A stretch of DNA of 64,000 nucleotides from Lentibacillus sp. JNUCC-1. GTDB taxonomy: Bacteria; Bacillota; Bacilli; Bacillales; Amphibacillaceae. The stretch covers positions 310,001-374,000 of the forward strand of contig NZ_WHOH01000001.1 in NCBI RefSeq assembly GCF_009741735.1, given 5' to 3'. The position numbers and the translations under genes were made by a program. Below the pieces are notes generated by a model. That model saw nothing but the letters and a program-made list of their open reading frames with translations. It had not been told where the DNA came from and made no database searches. This document shows positions 49,181 to 58,117 of this stretch, in pieces (positions within the stretch are counted from its first letter, which is position 1; each line of letters begins with the position of its first letter).

Positions 49181-51375
49181 TTATCGACCTTGGTAAAAGT
49201 CAAATAGTGATCGCGATACAGCTTCTGAAGGCTTTCCTTCTTCGTTTGTCTGCGGATTGTACGGCACAACATAATAAGAAACCTGACTAAACAATGACAG
49301 ACGCTTAATTGTGTATGAATGTTGCCCTGTCACTTCTCCGATCTGTTCAACTTCTCCCTCTTCACTTTTATAAATTCGATACACGATTCGATCGTCTGTG
49401 CCTCCCTCCCAAATCAGCTCTCCTTGAACCAAGGAGAGGCCACCAAACTGATAATTCAATTCAATTTGCGTGATATCTGCCAGTTCAACCGGTTCTTCAA
49501 GTTTTTCCACGTCGGAAGGTTTCGTAAAAGATGCACTGAGAGATTGCTGCTGATCAAGGTCACTTAGAATAGCTTTGGTTAAGCGTGTCGCATACGGGCT
49601 CCCACCGGTGAGGTAATGGGTTTCATCGGAGTGGTCGAATCCCATCCAGGTTCCGACCACATAATCTGGCGTGTAGCCCACAAACCATGCATCTTTATAG
49701 CCTTTATTAGCACGAGGATGCTGAGTAGACCCCGTCTTACCTGCTAATGCTTTATCATAATCACCAGGCTGCCCAGTTCCTTCCTTAACTGCTGTTGTCA
49801 ACATCTCAGTCATATACCAGGCAACTTGCGGAGAAAACACTTCCTTTTCTTCAAGATCTGCCTCAACAATTTTCTCATCGTCTTGATCATATATATTTAA
49901 AATCGTATAAGGCGTTATCACTTCCCCCCGTGTGCAAACGTTCTGAAGCCTTTGACCATATCGATTGGAGTCACTCCTTTTGAAAGGCCGCCTAACGCGA
50001 CGTTCAACCCCTCATCAGGAACATCAATCGACATTTTTTGCAAGTAGTCTTTGGCGTACGGAAGTCCGATTTCATTTAGTAACCAGACAGAAGCTGTGTT
50101 TTTGGATTCCACAAGCGCTTTATAAAGTGATATAGTGCCTTCATATTGGTCATCATGATTTCTAACTTCATAATCTGCTACCGCTGCCTGCTCGTCTGTC
50201 AGTATAGAATAAGGCTCAAACGTCTCTGTCATCAAAGCTGGACCGTATACTGCGAGCGGTTTAAACGCTGAGCCCGGCTGCCGTTTCACTGTCAGACGAT
50301 TCAAATCTCCTGTTTCAAAAGCGCGTCCCCCAAGCGCTGCAACGATAGCACCTGAGTCCTGCTCCATTAACACAAACGCCCCTTCTGCCCCTTCAGTATT
50401 ACCCGGGAAATACGCATCCTCTTGCATAAGTTTATAGGCAGTTTCTTGGGCAGCTGGCTCAAGAGCGGTAACGACGTGGTAGCCGCCGCGTTTAAGCTCG
50501 TCAATGCTTAGATGGTATAGTTCTGCCGCTTCTTTCATCGCAAGATCTATATAACTCTCAACCCAAGGCCTCGATTCTTTTTTTAAGACCTCTAAACCAA
50601 GCGTTTTACCCTGTGCACGCAGTTTTTCCTCGGTTAATAAGTAACCTGCCTCAGTCATTGCATTTAGTACAACATTCCGCCTTGCTAATGCTTTGTCGGG
50701 ATGCTGAACCGGTGAATAGCCATTTGGAGCTTTGGCAAGGCCTGCAAGCATTGCCCCCTCAGAGAGCGTCAGTTCATTGATATGTTTTGAGAAAAAGGTT
50801 TGAGCAGCCATTTCTACGCCATAAACACCTTGTCCGAAATAGATTTCATTCAAATACAGTGCTAATATTTCATCTTTCGTATGTGTCCGTTCCAAATAAA
50901 TGGCAGCCATAGCCTCCTTGGTTTTGCGGAGCCATGTTTTATCATGTGACAAGAAAAGATTCTTGGCAAGTTGCTGGGTAATGGTGCTGCCGCCCTCTAC
51001 TTTATCCATCGCCAGAATGTCTTTATAAACTGCCCTTGCGATCGCTTTAATATCAACACCGGAATGTTTGCGAAAACGTCTGTCTTCAATTGCAATAAAA
51101 GCTTCCTGCACATGTGCCGGGATGTCATCAATTGTTACTGGTATACGATTTTCTGTATATACACGTCCAATTTCCTCACCATCTGCCGTTTCAATAATTG
51201 TGGCAGCATCAGGTATCAAAGCATCATCATCAACAACCCATCTGCCTCCATACAATATAACAGCATATCCAATTAAACCCAGGAGAATGAGACACGTCAT
51301 CAGCCAACCTGAAAGTTTTAACATGCGCTTAGGTGTCATTGGTCGTTTTTTGTTTTCTTTTGTACGTTTTTTCAT
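49181..51375 (-). CDS. pbpF: Class A penicillin-binding protein, PbpF-like (frameshifted in this sequence)
   Basis: After a membrane anchor (residues 20-45) come the glycosyltransferase motifs (EDRRFRKHSGVD, GGSTITQQLAKNLF) and the transpeptidase motifs SAFK, SKN and KTGST, then a C-terminal fibronectin-III-like domain (about residues 620-720). Adding one G to plus-strand C49925-49930 joins FAHGG to EVITPYTI and gives about 731 residues. It polymerises and cross-links peptidoglycan at the outer membrane face. Position upstream of hemEHY matches B. subtilis pbpF. GGTGG precedes ATG 51375. Confidence 0.9.
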
Positions 51376-51567
51376 AAAGGCCACCATTCCTGAATACGTT
51401 CATACGTTCCAGTATACGACAAAAACTGCAAGGGTGAAAGTTTGACATTCATCCGTAAAGGGGACAATTGTAAGAGGCATCTATTTGACTAACCTGGCAC
51501 AATAAGAGGTACAATGAAATTAGAGGAACATTGATGGTTATAATAGAAAACAGAGGAGATGAAGTAA

Positions 51568-52074
51568 ATGCATGCCTATATGACAAATGGCACACTCGAT
51601 TTCTTATTGAATCTAATAGATCAGCACCCAGAACATCATTTTTATTATATGGAAAATAATAAAAATGTCACCGTTTATTATGAGTCCGAAGATAAAAGTG
51701 TGTTCGAATCAGGCAGAGACTATGAAATTATAGCTGAAGAGGGAACATTGAAGAAACAAGGATATGTTGTGATGAATAACATTCCGGTTACTGAAGAAGG
51801 TCGACCAATTTTTGAAGATCGGTTTAAGAAAAATAAAAAACGTATGGAAGGCGTACCGGGATTTTCTGCTTTCAGACTTCTGCGGCCTGACAAAGGACGT
51901 ACGTATGTTGTGCTGACACAGTGGTCAAGTGAAACGGACTTTGAGAACTGGAAAACATCTGATCACTTCTCCGCTGCGCATGCTGATCAGGGCACAAAAC
52001 ATCCAGCCTACTTCGCAGATCGCCCATTCCAGACCCACTACCACATGATCGATCCAGACGAAGTACAAGACTAA
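51568..52074 (+). CDS. hmoB: Heme-degrading monooxygenase HmoB-like (YhgC)
   Basis: The 168-residue protein has a divergent N-terminal half and a C-terminal antibiotic-biosynthesis-monooxygenase (ABM) domain: FEDRFKKNKKRMEGVPGF, VVLTQWSSETDFENW, HFSAAH. This is the IsdG/HmoB arrangement, which opens heme to release iron. It lies divergent from pbpF, next to the heme biosynthesis genes, as in B. subtilis. AGAGGAG precedes the ATG with wide spacing. Confidence 0.85.
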   Translation: MHAYMTNGTLDFLLNLIDQHPEHHFYYMENNKNVTVYYESEDKSVFESGRDYEIIAEEGTLKKQGYVVMNNIPVTEEGRPIFEDRFKKNKKRMEGVPGFSAFRLLRPDKGRTYVVLTQWSSETDFENWKTSDHFSAAHADQGTKHPAYFADRPFQTHYHMIDPDEVQD

Positions 52075-52098
52075 CCCAGCAACATACTCAACATTTTC

Positions 52099-52135
52099 CG
52101 TAGACTGCGAACTAACTAGGATTCGGGTTTGTGTT
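52099..52135. repeat. R1 terminal remnant (copy 5)
   Basis: ACTGCGAACTAACTAG followed after a few bases by GGTTTGTGTT looks like the two R1 ends brought together without the modules. It may be a deletion footprint. Confidence 0.4.
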
Positions 52136-52152
52136 AAATATGTACGAATAAA

Positions 52153-52190
52153 AGAAACGCTGACTGGAATCAATCAGTCAGCGGTTCCTT
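52153..52190. terminator. Bidirectional terminator between hmoB and the thioredoxin-like gene
   Basis: CGCTGACTG and CAGTCAGCG form the stem, extended by GAAA/TTCC, with T runs on both strands. Confidence 0.8.
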
Positions 52191-52192
52191 TT

Positions 52193-52660
52193 TTATTCAT
52201 CATCTAATACATATTCATTAAAGAAGTTGCGGAATTCGTCTTTTGAATGTTCTCCAACAAGGCGACCAACTTCTTTTCCGTCTTCATAATGAATTAATGT
52301 TGGCGTGTATTGGATGGCTTTGTTTTCAAATTCCAGCAGGTTAAACTTCTTCACATCCACATCCATCTCCTCTGTCACATCAACAAGTACAGGAGTAGTT
52401 TTTATACAGAAAGAGCATTTTGGGCTGTAGTAGTAAACTGTAATATCTTCTTCATTTGCCAGCTTCTCATCAAGTTCTGAGGGAATAATCTGATTGTCAT
52501 AATTAGGATCATCGAGCTGGTCAATAGTAGCCGGATCCAATTTATCTTTTCCAAAAGGATTATCTTCAGATGCTGATCTGTCCCTATAGTCTACAACAAA
52601 GTATAAAGCTGCAAATAATAGTGCGATGATAACGAGAATAACGAGCATTTTATTTTTCAT
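52193..52660 (-). CDS. Membrane-anchored thioredoxin-like protein, BdbA-like
   Basis: The 155-residue product has one N-terminal membrane anchor (residues 4-24) and an outer thioredoxin fold with CSFC near residue 80 and the cis-Pro stretch YTPTLIHYEDG. It overlaps the bdbC 3' end by 11 bp, so it is the probable thiol partner of that DsbB-like protein. GGAGGAC precedes the ATG. Confidence 0.82.
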   Translation of the reverse strand: MKNKMLVILVIIALLFAALYFVVDYRDRSASEDNPFGKDKLDPATIDQLDDPNYDNQIIPSELDEKLANEEDITVYYYSPKCSFCIKTTPVLVDVTEEMDVDVKKFNLLEFENKAIQYTPTLIHYEDGKEVGRLVGEHSKDEFRNFFNEYVLDDE

Positions 52661-53084
52661 AACTTATGTCCTCCTTGAAACCTCTGATGAGCAGAATATG
52701 CCCAATAATAATGACAATAAATGCGATTCCGGCCATAAATGGTATTGTAATAAATCCTAAATAATTCACATATGTACCACTGCATGAAACGGTCCCGCAG
52801 GCATCTCCTGCCGCCTGAAAGAAAGGTATCTTCTGTGTTAAATAATGAAATACAGATACCATGAGCCCAAGTACACTTAATATAAGTCCTGAGGGGGCAA
52901 ATCTGATATCCTTCTTCCATGCGGAGACACCGTAGATCACAACAAGCGGGTACATGAATATACGCTGAACCCAGCACAGTTCACACGGGACAAACCCTAC
53001 CGCTTCAGAGTAAAACAAACTGCCCGCGCTCGCAATCAGAGCTTGAACCCATATCGCCAGCAATATTGTATCCTGCTTGGCCAT
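52650..53084 (-). CDS. bdbC: DsbB-family disulfide oxidoreductase BdbC
   Basis: This is a four-helix membrane protein of 144 residues with the redox pair CELC in the first outer loop and a second pair of cysteines (DACGTVSC) in the other loop. It reoxidises a thiol oxidase such as BdbD or the thioredoxin-like protein encoded downstream, passing electrons to quinone. In B. subtilis BdbC is needed for competence pilin folding. AGGAG lies 8 nt before ATG 53084. Confidence 0.9.
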   Translation of the reverse strand: MAKQDTILLAIWVQALIASAGSLFYSEAVGFVPCELCWVQRIFMYPLVVIYGVSAWKKDIRFAPSGLILSVLGLMVSVFHYLTQKIPFFQAAGDACGTVSCSGTYVNYLGFITIPFMAGIAFIVIIIGHILLIRGFKEDISYEK

Positions 53085-53157
53085 GCCATTCACTCCTCTT
53101 TGTTCAGTTGTATTATACTAGGATCTCTTCCAAAAAACAAAGCTGAGCTATGGTCTG

Positions 53158-53787
53158 CTATTGAAGCAATTGTTTTTTGTGAACATACACCGCTGCCTGA
53201 GTGCGGTCACTCAGTTCAAGCTTGGATAAAATATTACTTACGTGCGTTTTCACCGTTTTGATGCCAATATAAAGGTGATCGCCAATTTCTTTGTTGGTCA
53301 TACCCTCACCGATCAGAAGCAAGACTTCCAGCTCTCGTTGTGTCAGTTCCTCATGAAGCTGTTTCGCTTGATCACGGTATTTTGTCATCATTTTACCAGC
53401 TACTTTTGGTTCAATAACCGTCTCCCCTCTTGCCGCTTTTTTTACCGCTTCGGCAATGTCTGCGGCAGAAGACGTTTTTAACATGTAACTGAAAGCACCT
53501 GCTTCGATTGCCGGAAACACTTGATCGTCATCATAAAAACTTGTAAGTATAATAATTTTACATGTGCTATTATATGCCATGACCTCTGCAGTTGCCTCAA
53601 TTCCGTCTCCGTCTTCCATCATTAAATCCATAAGCACAACATCAGGTTTTTCTTTAATAATGAGAGCGGCTCCTTCTCTGCCACTGGAAGCCTGACCAAC
53701 TACATCTATTTCCTCCTCTGTCTGTAAATAAGCAATAAGACCTTTTCTTACAATATCATGATCATCAACAACCACCAATCGGATCAT
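53158..53787 (-). CDS. liaR: Response regulator LiaR
   Basis: The 209-residue NarL-type regulator has receiver residues VVDDHD, the phosphorylated Asp in DVVLMDLMM and the Lys in MLKTS, then the LuxR-type HTH LTQRELEVLLLIGEGMTNKE. ATG 53787 is preceded by GGAGGGG. It is the last gene of liaF-liaS-liaR, 30 bp after liaS. LiaR controls the envelope-stress response to lipid II inhibitors. Confidence 0.88.
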   Translation of the reverse strand: MIRLVVVDDHDIVRKGLIAYLQTEEEIDVVGQASSGREGAALIIKEKPDVVLMDLMMEDGDGIEATAEVMAYNSTCKIIILTSFYDDDQVFPAIEAGAFSYMLKTSSAADIAEAVKKAARGETVIEPKVAGKMMTKYRDQAKQLHEELTQRELEVLLLIGEGMTNKEIGDHLYIGIKTVKTHVSNILSKLELSDRTQAAVYVHKKQLLQ

Positions 53788-53816
53788 CTGTATCTCTCCC
53801 CTCCACAAATGGTTCG

Positions 53817-54884
53817 CTAATCCTCTTTACCCTCGTTAAGCACGGATGATTTTGGAATGCGTATATCAATATAGGTTCCTTCACCCTTACTTGAACGGAC
53901 ATTTAATGTTCCTCCGACCTCACCTATTCGTTCTTTCATTGTCTTAAGGCCATAAGATGTTTTGCGCGTACTGTCTTCGCGAACGTTAAAACCATCTCCG
54001 TCATCAGCTATATGGACATAAACCTCACGTTGGCGGTTTTCAATCACTACTTTAGCATTGGATGCGTTTGCATGGCGAAGTATGTTGGACAACGCCTCCT
54101 GAATAATGCGAAACAAATGCTCCTCGGTTGATTCAGGCAAGCCGAGGTCTTCTTCAATTTTCAGATGAAAATTGATATAACATTTCTGCTTTAACTCCTC
54201 AACCAGTTTGTGAATACCAACTGGAAGTGGATCACCTGACAAATAAACCGGACGCAAATGGAGGAGTAAAGCGCGCATTTCAGTTTGAGCCTGTTGGCCG
54301 GCCGCCGTTACTTCCTCTAATTGTGATTTTGCCATGTCCGGATGACGGTCAAATTGTTTCAAGGCTGCTTCTGACATCATTGTCAAGGCAAATAACTGCT
54401 GACTGACGGCATCGTGCAGATCTCTGGCCAATCGTTGCCGTTCTTCAATCACCGCTGCTTTATGTGCCGACTTAGTGAATTCCGCATTTTCATCAGCAAG
54501 ACGTTGCAATGATTCCACTTGCTGCTGAAATTTCCCACCAAGTTCATTCAATTCAAGACTCAATCGAGCCAGCTCATTATTTTCCTTGGAATATATAGAC
54601 GATTCATAATTCCCGTTAGCAAACTGTGTCACAAGCACTGAAATACCATCAATTTGCATCTTTAAATATCCACCTGCCCTATACCCAGAATAAATGGCAA
54701 CAATCAGCCCAATTAAGGTATAAGCCAGTATAAAACTAAAAATCCCGGTTGCCGTGAGCCAGTTCGGATCAAAGAGTACATGCACGGTCAGAAAAAAGGC
54801 CAATAGTATAACCGTTACCATAAACAGTGTATACAGATGTGAACGAATATAACTGAATCGAATACTGCTAAACCAATTCTTCAT
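53817..54884 (-). CDS. liaS: Sensor histidine kinase LiaS
   Basis: The 355-residue protein has two membrane helices with a very short outer loop (residues 15-70), a HAMP-like linker, the HisKA_3 phosphoacceptor ERQRLARDLHDAVSQQLFAL and the ATPase motifs EALSNILRHANA, DDGDGF and GLKTMKERIGEVGG. It is an intramembrane-sensing kinase that phosphorylates LiaR and is held in check by LiaF. GGGGGT lies before ATG 54884, right after the liaF stop. Confidence 0.9.
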   Translation of the reverse strand: MKNWFSSIRFSYIRSHLYTLFMVTVILLAFFLTVHVLFDPNWLTATGIFSFILAYTLIGLIVAIYSGYRAGGYLKMQIDGISVLVTQFANGNYESSIYSKENNELARLSLELNELGGKFQQQVESLQRLADENAEFTKSAHKAAVIEERQRLARDLHDAVSQQLFALTMMSEAALKQFDRHPDMAKSQLEEVTAAGQQAQTEMRALLLHLRPVYLSGDPLPVGIHKLVEELKQKCYINFHLKIEEDLGLPESTEEHLFRIIQEALSNILRHANASNAKVVIENRQREVYVHIADDGDGFNVREDSTRKTSYGLKTMKERIGEVGGTLNVRSSKGEGTYIDIRIPKSSVLNEGKED

Positions 54885-54895
54885 GGTTTACCCCC

Positions 54896-55663
54896 TTAGA
54901 CCCGGTCAACACGGATAGATCCGGCTTTCATTCTCAAATGCATACCAAGCTTGCGTGTGGCATCTGCATAATCAGGTGATTCGAAAAACAGTGAACGATT
55001 AATGCCATCCAAAGCCTCCCCAAACACAATCAATTCGCCTGCTTTAACACTGGCATCGACTCGACACGGAACGTCCTTTGGAAGCAAGATTTGAATCTCC
55101 CCTGCCCAGTTATTTATCCTGATTGGAATTTCCTCTTCCGGTATAAACGCTTTCGCAATGTTAATGTAGTAATCGCCAACCGCATCACGATAATCAATCG
55201 GTGTCAATGTCCAATTTTCCTCATTAAAAGAGTGATCCCCTATGGAAAACCGGCTGCTTTTTCGATGGCGGTGAAACACTTTCTTCTCTCCATTCTCAGT
55301 GTAAACAAACGTGCGTCCCTTTTTTTTCCATGGCCATCCAATCATGGAAAACCCGATGTAAATAATAAGTAACGGCCATAATTTCAGCATATCTTCAAAC
55401 CCAAATGCAATTACATCAAACCTGTCCAATAACAATAATATTCCCACCAGCAAAAACAACGACCCGAAAATCCAGCTGCCACCTTTATTGCGTAGGCCAT
55501 TGATCAGCCATTTCAAGCCAAAGACAACAAACAAAACCGGATAAAAGTGATGCCAAATCGTTTTAAAGTCGAACTGAATGACTCCAACATTTGCCAGTAC
55601 AAGCAAAACACCAAACGTAATTAATGTAATAGCCACCAGGTTCGTTAAAAATCGTCCTCTCAC
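54896..55663 (-). CDS. liaF: LiaF, membrane inhibitor of LiaRS
   Basis: The 255-residue product has four N-terminal membrane helices (FLTNLVAITLITFGVLLVLA, then three more to residue 125) and a C-terminal domain with repeated beta strands (INNWAGEIQILLPKDVPCRV, FESPDYADATRKLGMHLR). This is the LiaF layout. GTG 55663 follows AAGGGTGG; longer in-frame starts lie just upstream. Confidence 0.88.
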   Translation of the reverse strand: MRGRFLTNLVAITLITFGVLLVLANVGVIQFDFKTIWHHFYPVLFVVFGLKWLINGLRNKGGSWIFGSLFLLVGILLLLDRFDVIAFGFEDMLKLWPLLIIYIGFSMIGWPWKKKGRTFVYTENGEKKVFHRHRKSSRFSIGDHSFNEENWTLTPIDYRDAVGDYYINIAKAFIPEEEIPIRINNWAGEIQILLPKDVPCRVDASVKAGELIVFGEALDGINRSLFFESPDYADATRKLGMHLRMKAGSIRVDRV

Positions 55664-55738
55664 ATTCCCCACCCTTTCCAACGCTTAACATAAACTCTGC
55701 TTTCATTATATATGACCTCCGGCACGTGTGAAACAACC

Positions 55739-55772
55739 CTCAGTCTCTTTTTATCTCCGTCTTAAGACTGAG
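55739..55772 (-). terminator. Possible terminator at the end of the PAP2 gene
   Basis: CTCAGTCT and AGACTGAG pair around an 18-nt loop and overlap the PAP2 stop codon. The T run is weak. Confidence 0.35.
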
Positions 55773-56397
55773 TTCTTCTTTCTTCGATATGTTCATATAA
55801 GTGCGTGAGGCCGAGAAAGATTAGATAGCCGAATACAAACCCTGCTGCAACATCCGTCAGATAATGGACATTAATAAAATAACGGCTGATGCCAATCAGG
55901 CCAATCAATAAGACAAATGTAACTTGAACAGCGATCGCAGTCGTTTTCGTCTGTATTTTTCTAGCGATAAAATACATCAGCAATCCATATGCCACGAGGG
56001 AGATCATAGCGTGTCCCGATGGAAAGCTAAACCCCTCCGCATTAGCTGCTTCCAAAATACTTGGGCGTTCTCTTTGAACTAGATGTTTAATGCCTTTATT
56101 GGTGAGGTTGGCTAAAAGTGTGCCCCCGGCAAAGAAGATAGGCTGAATCCAATCGCGGTACATAAATACAAGGAAGATAGCCATGACAATTGTAAACGGA
56201 AACATAAAAAAATAGGAACCAAAGTTTGTCATAAAACGAAAAAATGAATATACAGGTGTCGATGCAACAACCTCTACTGGTCCGCGTGTCCATTGATCTA
56301 TAAATGGCACTTGGTCTGAGACGAGCTCCGCTATCCATATCCCTGAAAGAATCAGCACAGGAATGAGTAAGAACCATCTCATTTGTGTACGTTTCAT
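55762..56397 (-). CDS. PAP2 family lipid phosphatase (PgpB-like)
   Basis: The 211-residue, six-helix protein has the three PAP2 motifs: KHLVQRERP, PSGHAM and SRYFINVHYLTDVAAG. Such enzymes dephosphorylate phosphatidylglycerophosphate, undecaprenyl pyrophosphate or similar lipids at the membrane. The exact substrate is not known. GGAGG precedes the ATG. Confidence 0.88.
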   Translation of the reverse strand: MKRTQMRWFLLIPVLILSGIWIAELVSDQVPFIDQWTRGPVEVVASTPVYSFFRFMTNFGSYFFMFPFTIVMAIFLVFMYRDWIQPIFFAGGTLLANLTNKGIKHLVQRERPSILEAANAEGFSFPSGHAMISLVAYGLLMYFIARKIQTKTTAIAVQVTFVLLIGLIGISRYFINVHYLTDVAAGFVFGYLIFLGLTHLYEHIEERRTQS

Positions 56398-56447
56398 TCA
56401 GCATTCCTCCTGAAAGTAATCTCTTTCCATCATACCGCATCCACGTG

Positions 56448-56472
56448 TTTTAAAACACATTTTTCGGGGAAC
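56448..56472 (+). promoter_or_regulatory. Sigma-B-like promoter of the ferritin-like gene
   Basis: GTTTTA (56448-56453), a 13-nt gap and GGGAAC (56467-56472) resemble a sigma-B promoter, with one mismatch in each half. Confidence 0.4.
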
Positions 56473-56518
56473 ATATCTTAGTAGAACAAAACAATGATTA
56501 AAAAGGTGTGATATTAAG

Positions 56519-56956
56519 ATGGACAAACAAATGGAAGAACTCATTGAAGGTTTGAATGAAGATTTAAGCGGTGAGTATGGTGCAGCCATACAATACACAT
56601 ACAGTGCCGCTGTGGTATCCGGATTATACCGGTCTGCGTTAAAACCATTTTTCGAGGATGAAGTTTCTGATGAACTCGGACATGCGCTTTATCTGTCCGA
56701 AAAAATCAAATCACTTGGCGGCACCCCAACAACAACTGCTGCCCAACCACCGCAAGTAACAGAGGTAAAAGACTTGCTTGAGGAAGTCATGAAGGCTGAA
56801 AAAGCAACGATCGAACGGTATGAGAAACGCAAACAGCAAGCTGAAGCACTTAAATTGACAGAGCTCGTTGTTAAACTGGAAGATATCATTGCAGATGAAA
56901 CCCACCATAAAGAAGAAATGCAACGCCTGCTCGACGATCCAAGAATCAGCGGCTAA
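56519..56956 (+). CDS. Ferritin-like diiron-carboxylate protein
   Basis: This 145-residue four-helix-bundle protein has two ExxH-type motifs, EVSDELGHALYL and ADETHHKEEM, with upstream SGEYGAAIQY, fitting a bacterioferritin/Dps-like iron site. AAGGTGTGATATTAAG precedes the ATG. Iron storage or oxidative stress protection is the family role. A sigma-B-like promoter is upstream and a terminator downstream. Confidence 0.8.
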   Translation: MDKQMEELIEGLNEDLSGEYGAAIQYTYSAAVVSGLYRSALKPFFEDEVSDELGHALYLSEKIKSLGGTPTTTAAQPPQVTEVKDLLEEVMKAEKATIERYEKRKQQAEALKLTELVVKLEDIIADETHHKEEMQRLLDDPRISG

Positions 56957-56973
56957 ACACAATACCAATCTCC

Positions 56974-57006
56974 AAAGCCTGCGCGACACAGTCGACGCAG
57001 GCTTTT
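56974..57006 (+). terminator. Terminator after the ferritin-like gene
   Basis: AAAGCCTGCG and CGCAGGCTTT form a stem followed by TT. Confidence 0.8.
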
Positions 57007-57042
57007 TCACTCAAAAACCCACCCCTTTCCCCTGATCTATAA

Positions 57043-58027
57043 GACACAATCGACCCAAACTGCGAACTAACTTATGACTGCCACTGGCAACCGCTCGGGG
57101 GAAACACTCCGCGTCCAGTGGGCGCTGATGAGCCTCCTCGCGCTGCGCGCTGTGGGGTCTCATCTAGGCTTTTTCTCCCACAGTCAACCATGTATCGCGA
57201 AAAGCGCTATACACCACAAGGGGATGAAAATAGATGTAGGGTGGCGATACTAGTGCTACGGCTGGATGAGGAAGGTCGATACTCCTTGGTGCCTTAGAGC
57301 CCTACCCGCAGTCTGACTCCTTCGACCACGGCGCATCACTTATTGTTGCTCCCATTCGGGAAGCACTCATGGTAGATTAACCCTATTCTGGTTGTTGCGC
57401 CAGCCTTAATAAATAACGGATGCCGTATGTCTTAGGAAGGAGATCAAGAACACATTATCTTACTAACCTAAATGCACCAATACAGCGACGCTCTCATCTT
57501 AGTTTTTTTAAAAAACATGAGCTGCGTCTACTTAAATATTGTCTTTTTGCGATTCTTAAGAGATTTAATTTTCATGGTAGGAGTCTCCGTGTTTCCCCCG
57601 AGCTAGGTGAGTGGTGTTCATTTCTTCTTGCTTTATTGGGCGGAACGGTTGAAGCGCATATAGGGGCTGAAAATCACTCATAAACGGAATAAATGTTCAT
57701 AAGTAAACCAAGATTACGTCTGAATTGGGAATAATACGTATGAATGGACTTAGTACTAATTACTTAAGAGTTTTCTCGTTTTTACTTGTTTTCTTGAATA
57801 GGATCGTCCAAGCATTCAATTAACATAGAGTGATTGGAGCTCCGGGAAGTCGACTCCTGCGGGAACAGCACGAGTCCGAAGACCCCACAGTGAGCGGTTT
57901 TTGCGAGCGAGGAGGCTGAGGCCGTGCCCGCGGAAAGCGACTTCCCGGAGCGCAAATCACGGTGCTCGTTTAACATATAGAGGCAGTCATAAAATCTGCC
58001 TGGTTAGTTCGCAGTTTACTTAATTTC
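57043..58027. repeat. R1 composite repeat, copy 6, with an inserted block
   Basis: The left end is GACACAATCGACCCAAACTG, then half of module A, an inserted block (57182-57579), the rest of module A, the long spacer seen inverted in copy 2, module B and right end TTAGTTCGCAGTTTACTTAA. This fills the gap between the ferritin-like and M20 genes. No gene is seen. Confidence 0.78.
57182..57579. mobile_element. Non-coding 398-bp insertion inside R1 copy 6
   Basis: Other copies read CTCCCACGGGAGTCTCC; here the sequence is split after CTCCCAC and resumes at GGAGTCTCC. The inserted block has short inverted ends (ACCATG near the left, CATGGT near the right) and no ORF of note. It could be a MITE or an internally deleted insertion sequence. 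The family is not recognised. Confidence 0.45.
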
Positions 58028-58117
58028 TGTTGTATGTATCTTTTTCATATTCTAAACTGTCAAGACAAAGTGGTTGTTGCGTGTTATAATGTTGGAAAAT
58101 CAGTTGGGGGATGTATG

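Noticed and set aside
1199-51375. Programmed frameshifting or phase variation at the broken genes
   Set aside because: The breaks hit unrelated housekeeping genes, always need one added G, and most runs are only 3-6 bases long. Sequence error explains them all more simply.
57182-57579. Assignment of the insertion in R1 copy 6 to the IS110 or IS200/IS605 group
   Set aside because: No transposase, bridge-RNA or omega-RNA feature could be identified with confidence; left as unidentified.
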